NCBI GenBank assembly: GCA_035515515.1
Contig: DATJBC010000035.1
Location: 1 to 6,435 of the forward strand
From: DATJBC01 sp035515515
Lineage (GTDB): Bacteria; Actinomycetota; Acidimicrobiia; Acidimicrobiales; UBA8190
Length of the DNA: 6,435 nt
Direction: 5' to 3'
This document shows positions 5,182 to 6,435 of the stretch, piece after piece; the first letter of the stretch is position 1; every line of letters begins with the position of its first letter. The notes below the pieces were generated by a model, which was not told the DNA's origin, made no database searches, and saw only the letters and a list, made by a program, of their open reading frames with translations. Made by a program: the position numbers and the translations under genes.

Positions 5182-5388
5182 TCAGACGGGGCGGGGGTCG
5201 ACCCCGGCGGCCTCGCGCTCGGTGGGAGCCAGGCGCATCTGGGCGGCCGCCACGTCCATGAGGTGCAGGAGGTCACAGCGGAAGCAGTACCGGTCGTGGC
5301 AACCGTGGGCGGCGCCCTTGCGCCACCAGCGCAGCCACGGAGCTGCCGTCGTCGTCGGTGCCACCGTCTGCGTTCTACCCGCTCCCAT
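5182..5388 (-). CDS. Small Cys/His-rich hypothetical protein
   Basis: A 68-residue frame with strongly G/C-ending codons. The core WLRWWRKGAAHGCHDRYCFR (18-37) and the following CDLLHLMDVAAAQMRL (38-53) carry C30, H31, C35 and C38, with further histidines at 29 and 42. This could hold a metal, and the end of the core could continue as an amphipathic helix. The tail is polar (PTEREAAGVDPRPV). I do not recognise the family. The ATG at 5388 is preceded by GGAGGT almost touching it; the frame is open further upstream, but there it is only the complement of the decayed udgX gene. It is transcribed in the same direction as the DUF2127 gene, whose own N-terminal region also carries a Cys/His set, so the two may be linked. 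A chance ORF cannot be excluded, but the residue mix argues against it. Confidence 0.6.
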   Translation of the reverse strand: MGAGRTQTVAPTTTAAPWLRWWRKGAAHGCHDRYCFRCDLLHLMDVAAAQMRLAPTEREAAGVDPRPV

Positions 5389-5501
5389 ACCTCCAACTAC
5401 GGACCATGGCCGGCGCTCCTGCGGGTCGCGCACACGTGCCACGGGGTTTCTCGTAGGTGAGCCCCCGGGTATGGACCGCCTGTGCCTGGGGCAGCCGGCG
5501 T

Positions 5502-5508
5502 GGAGGAG
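5502..5508 (+). promoter_or_regulatory. Shine-Dalgarno GGAGGAG of the decayed udgX gene
   Basis: GGAGGAG followed after four bases by GTG at 5513. It marks the ancestral start of the broken glycosylase gene, and its survival suggests decay is fairly recent. The region 5389-5501 between the divergent Cys-rich gene and this site holds no gene I can support. Confidence 0.55.
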
Positions 5509-5512
5509 TTTC

Positions 5513-5945
5513 GTGCCACCGAACGGCGGCCTCGACGCGCTCCGACGGGCGAGCGCCGACCGCCAGGGCTGCGACCCGTACCGGTCGGGGGTGTCGACGG
5601 TGTTCGGCGAGGGCGACGCACCGAGCGCGCTCATGATCGTGGAAGAGCAGCCCGGCGACAACGAGGACCTGACGGGCAGGGACTCCTGCGCCCGCACAGG
5701 ACACCGAGCGCCCGCGCGGTGCGCGCCTGCCGGCCCTGGCTCATGGCCGAGATCTCCGCCGTAGAGGTCTTCGACAGTCCCGACGACAGCCGCGTCACGG
5801 CGTCGGTCCACCCGTCGAGCACCTGCGCGGCGACGAGGAGGGCCGGTCACGCCAGCGCCAGATCCTCCTCGACGACCTGGACGTCGTGCGCGGTCTGCTC
5901 GGCGACGGCCGGCGCTCGCGGGTCGGGCGACCGGTCTCGGGGTAG
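5513..5945 (+). pseudogene. udgX: Broken UdgX-type uracil-DNA glycosylase gene
   Basis: Three pieces of one UdgX-like protein follow in order but in different frames. Piece one (GTG 5513 to about 5680): GGLDALRRASADRQGCDPYR, TVFGEG and EEQPGDNEDLTGR, matching the N-terminal Fe-S region and motif A; the first cluster Cys is replaced (DRQGC) and the usual GEQPGD is EEQPGD. Piece two (about 5680-5820, frame changed): RPHRTPSARAVRACRPWLMA, matching the region after the R-loop (R-R-I-H in UdgX; the His remains), then AEISAVEV and, after a second gap, RVTASVHPSS, the C-terminal HPS motif. Piece three (about 5820 to TAG 5943, frame changed again): HLRGDEEGRSRQRQILLDDL, the C-terminal helix. About 40 residues around the first junction and about 30 including the LGATA region are missing. 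Intact UdgX is about 200 residues, binds a 4Fe-4S cluster and links covalently to uracil in DNA; this copy cannot make that enzyme. Confidence 0.85.
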
Positions 5946-5973
5946 CGCGCGCGAGCGAAACACGGGAGGGTCC

Positions 5974-6273
5974 ATGCTGACGGTGACACGGGCGGCGGAG
6001 CAGGCGTTGCTGATGGAATTGAGCATGACGCCCGAGCCCGCCGTGGGTGTGCGGATCTTCAAGGACACGACGGGGGTCCAGGGAAACGGGTCCTCGCCGC
6101 AACTGCAGATGTCGCTCGTGACGCAGGCGCCCCCCCACGACGACGTCGTGCTCAGCCCCAACGGCATCGAGGTGTTCATCGACCCCGACATCGCGGCGAT
6201 GGTCGAGGGCCAGGTGCTCGACCAGGACACCGACGAGCGCGGCCGTCGCGTGCTCGTCCTCAAGGCGGCCTGA
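5974..6273 (+). CDS. HesB/IscA-fold protein without cysteines
   Basis: A 99-residue protein that matches the HesB/IscA fold along its length: MLTVTRAAEQALLMEL (1-16), VGVRIFKD (24-31), LQMSLVTQAPPHDDVVL (44-60), NGIEVFIDPDIAAMVEGQVL (63-82) and a last strand RRVLVLKAA. True A-type Fe-S carriers hold three conserved cysteines, one mid-protein and two in a C-terminal C-G-C tail. This protein has no cysteine at all and stops before where that tail would be, so it cannot bind a cluster in the known way. Similar Cys-less forms are, as I recall, common in actinobacteria and are often annotated as Fe-S assembly proteins; the real role is unknown. The ATG at 5974 has GGAGG 5 bases upstream. It follows the broken udgX by 28 bases on the same strand, and a strong hairpin follows its stop. 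Confidence 0.9.
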   Translation: MLTVTRAAEQALLMELSMTPEPAVGVRIFKDTTGVQGNGSSPQLQMSLVTQAPPHDDVVLSPNGIEVFIDPDIAAMVEGQVLDQDTDERGRRVLVLKAA

Positions 6274-6283
6274 GGTGCGCGCC

Positions 6284-6333
6284 GGGCGGGCGCGCCCCCC
6301 GGGGGCGGCCGCCGGGCGGCGCCGCGCCCGCCC
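6284..6333 (+). terminator. 11-bp GC hairpin downstream of the HesB-like gene
   Basis: GGGCGGGCGCG (6284-6294) is perfectly complementary to CGCGCCCGCCC (6323-6333). The 28-base loop contains a further CCCCCGGGGG palindrome. It begins 10 bases after the TGA of the HesB-like gene. No U-run follows. The length of the stem and its position make it the best terminator candidate in the window. Confidence 0.6.
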
Positions 6334-6435
6334 ACACCGAGCCGCCGAGACCGCCACCGGCAGGGGTCGAGGATCTCGGCCACGGGCAGCCTGCCGTCGG
6401 CGCCCGGGCGGGGCGGCCTGCACACCGGGGACGGG
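6334..6435. other. Right-edge stretch without a supported gene
   Basis: No stop codon occurs on either strand in the last ~160 bases, so frames are open by composition alone. No start with an SD, and no recognisable protein segment, is seen on either strand. An incoming minus-strand gene would have to run into the HesB-like gene, which is unlikely. Confidence 0.5.

Noticed and set aside
4125..5261. A 378-codon open frame on the plus strand
   Set aside because: It is antisense to the DUF2127 gene and has the Gly/Arg/His/Gln-rich composition of a shadow.
5182..6423. A 413-codon open frame on the minus strand
   Set aside because: Above 5388 it is the complement of the udgX remnant and the HesB-like gene; only the part from 5388 down to 5182 looks protein-like.

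Overview
This window is high-GC DNA with the character of an actinobacterial chromosome, most likely Acidimicrobiia or a relative. The signs are strong G/C bias at third codon positions, frequent GTG starts, an F420-type luciferase-like oxidoreductase, a UdgX-type uracil-DNA glycosylase remnant, and a zinc-ribbon-like/DUF2127 membrane protein. The assignment is inferred from gene content only. Lines sampled in the first ~870 bases are about 60-63% GC; lines from about 900 onward are about 72-75%.

Left part (1-1245): the left edge cuts a minus-strand gene for a small ferredoxin-fold (ABM/Dabb-like) protein. It is preceded by a strong Shine-Dalgarno (SD) sequence that serves a 20-codon overlapping ORF rather than the gene itself. 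Next come a three-helix membrane protein (minus), whose frame continues upstream across a single TAG into a short Trp-rich 'DGHWIWSG' segment, and an unrecognised plus-strand protein.

Middle (1298-4204): an AqpZ-like aquaporin with the water-selective filter residues; an F420-dependent oxidoreductase of the MSMEG_4141 type (TIGR03620) coupled to a small single-helix membrane protein; a YsnE-type GNAT acetyltransferase read divergently from only 13 bases away; and, convergent to it, a second full-length ABM-like protein, paralogous to the left-edge gene.

Right part (4278-6435): on the minus strand, a DUF2127 membrane protein with a Cys/His N-terminal domain and, upstream of it, a 68-residue Cys/His-rich protein. 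On the plus strand there is a broken udgX gene (two internal deletions and frame changes) that keeps its ribosome binding site. It is followed by a cysteine-free HesB/IscA-fold protein and a strong GC hairpin.

No RNA genes, CRISPR arrays or insertion sequences were seen. The genes look like ordinary small actinobacterial transcription units rather than one system. The most noteworthy items are the decayed udgX, the leader ORF, and the in-frame stop that separates the DGHWIWSG segment from the membrane protein.
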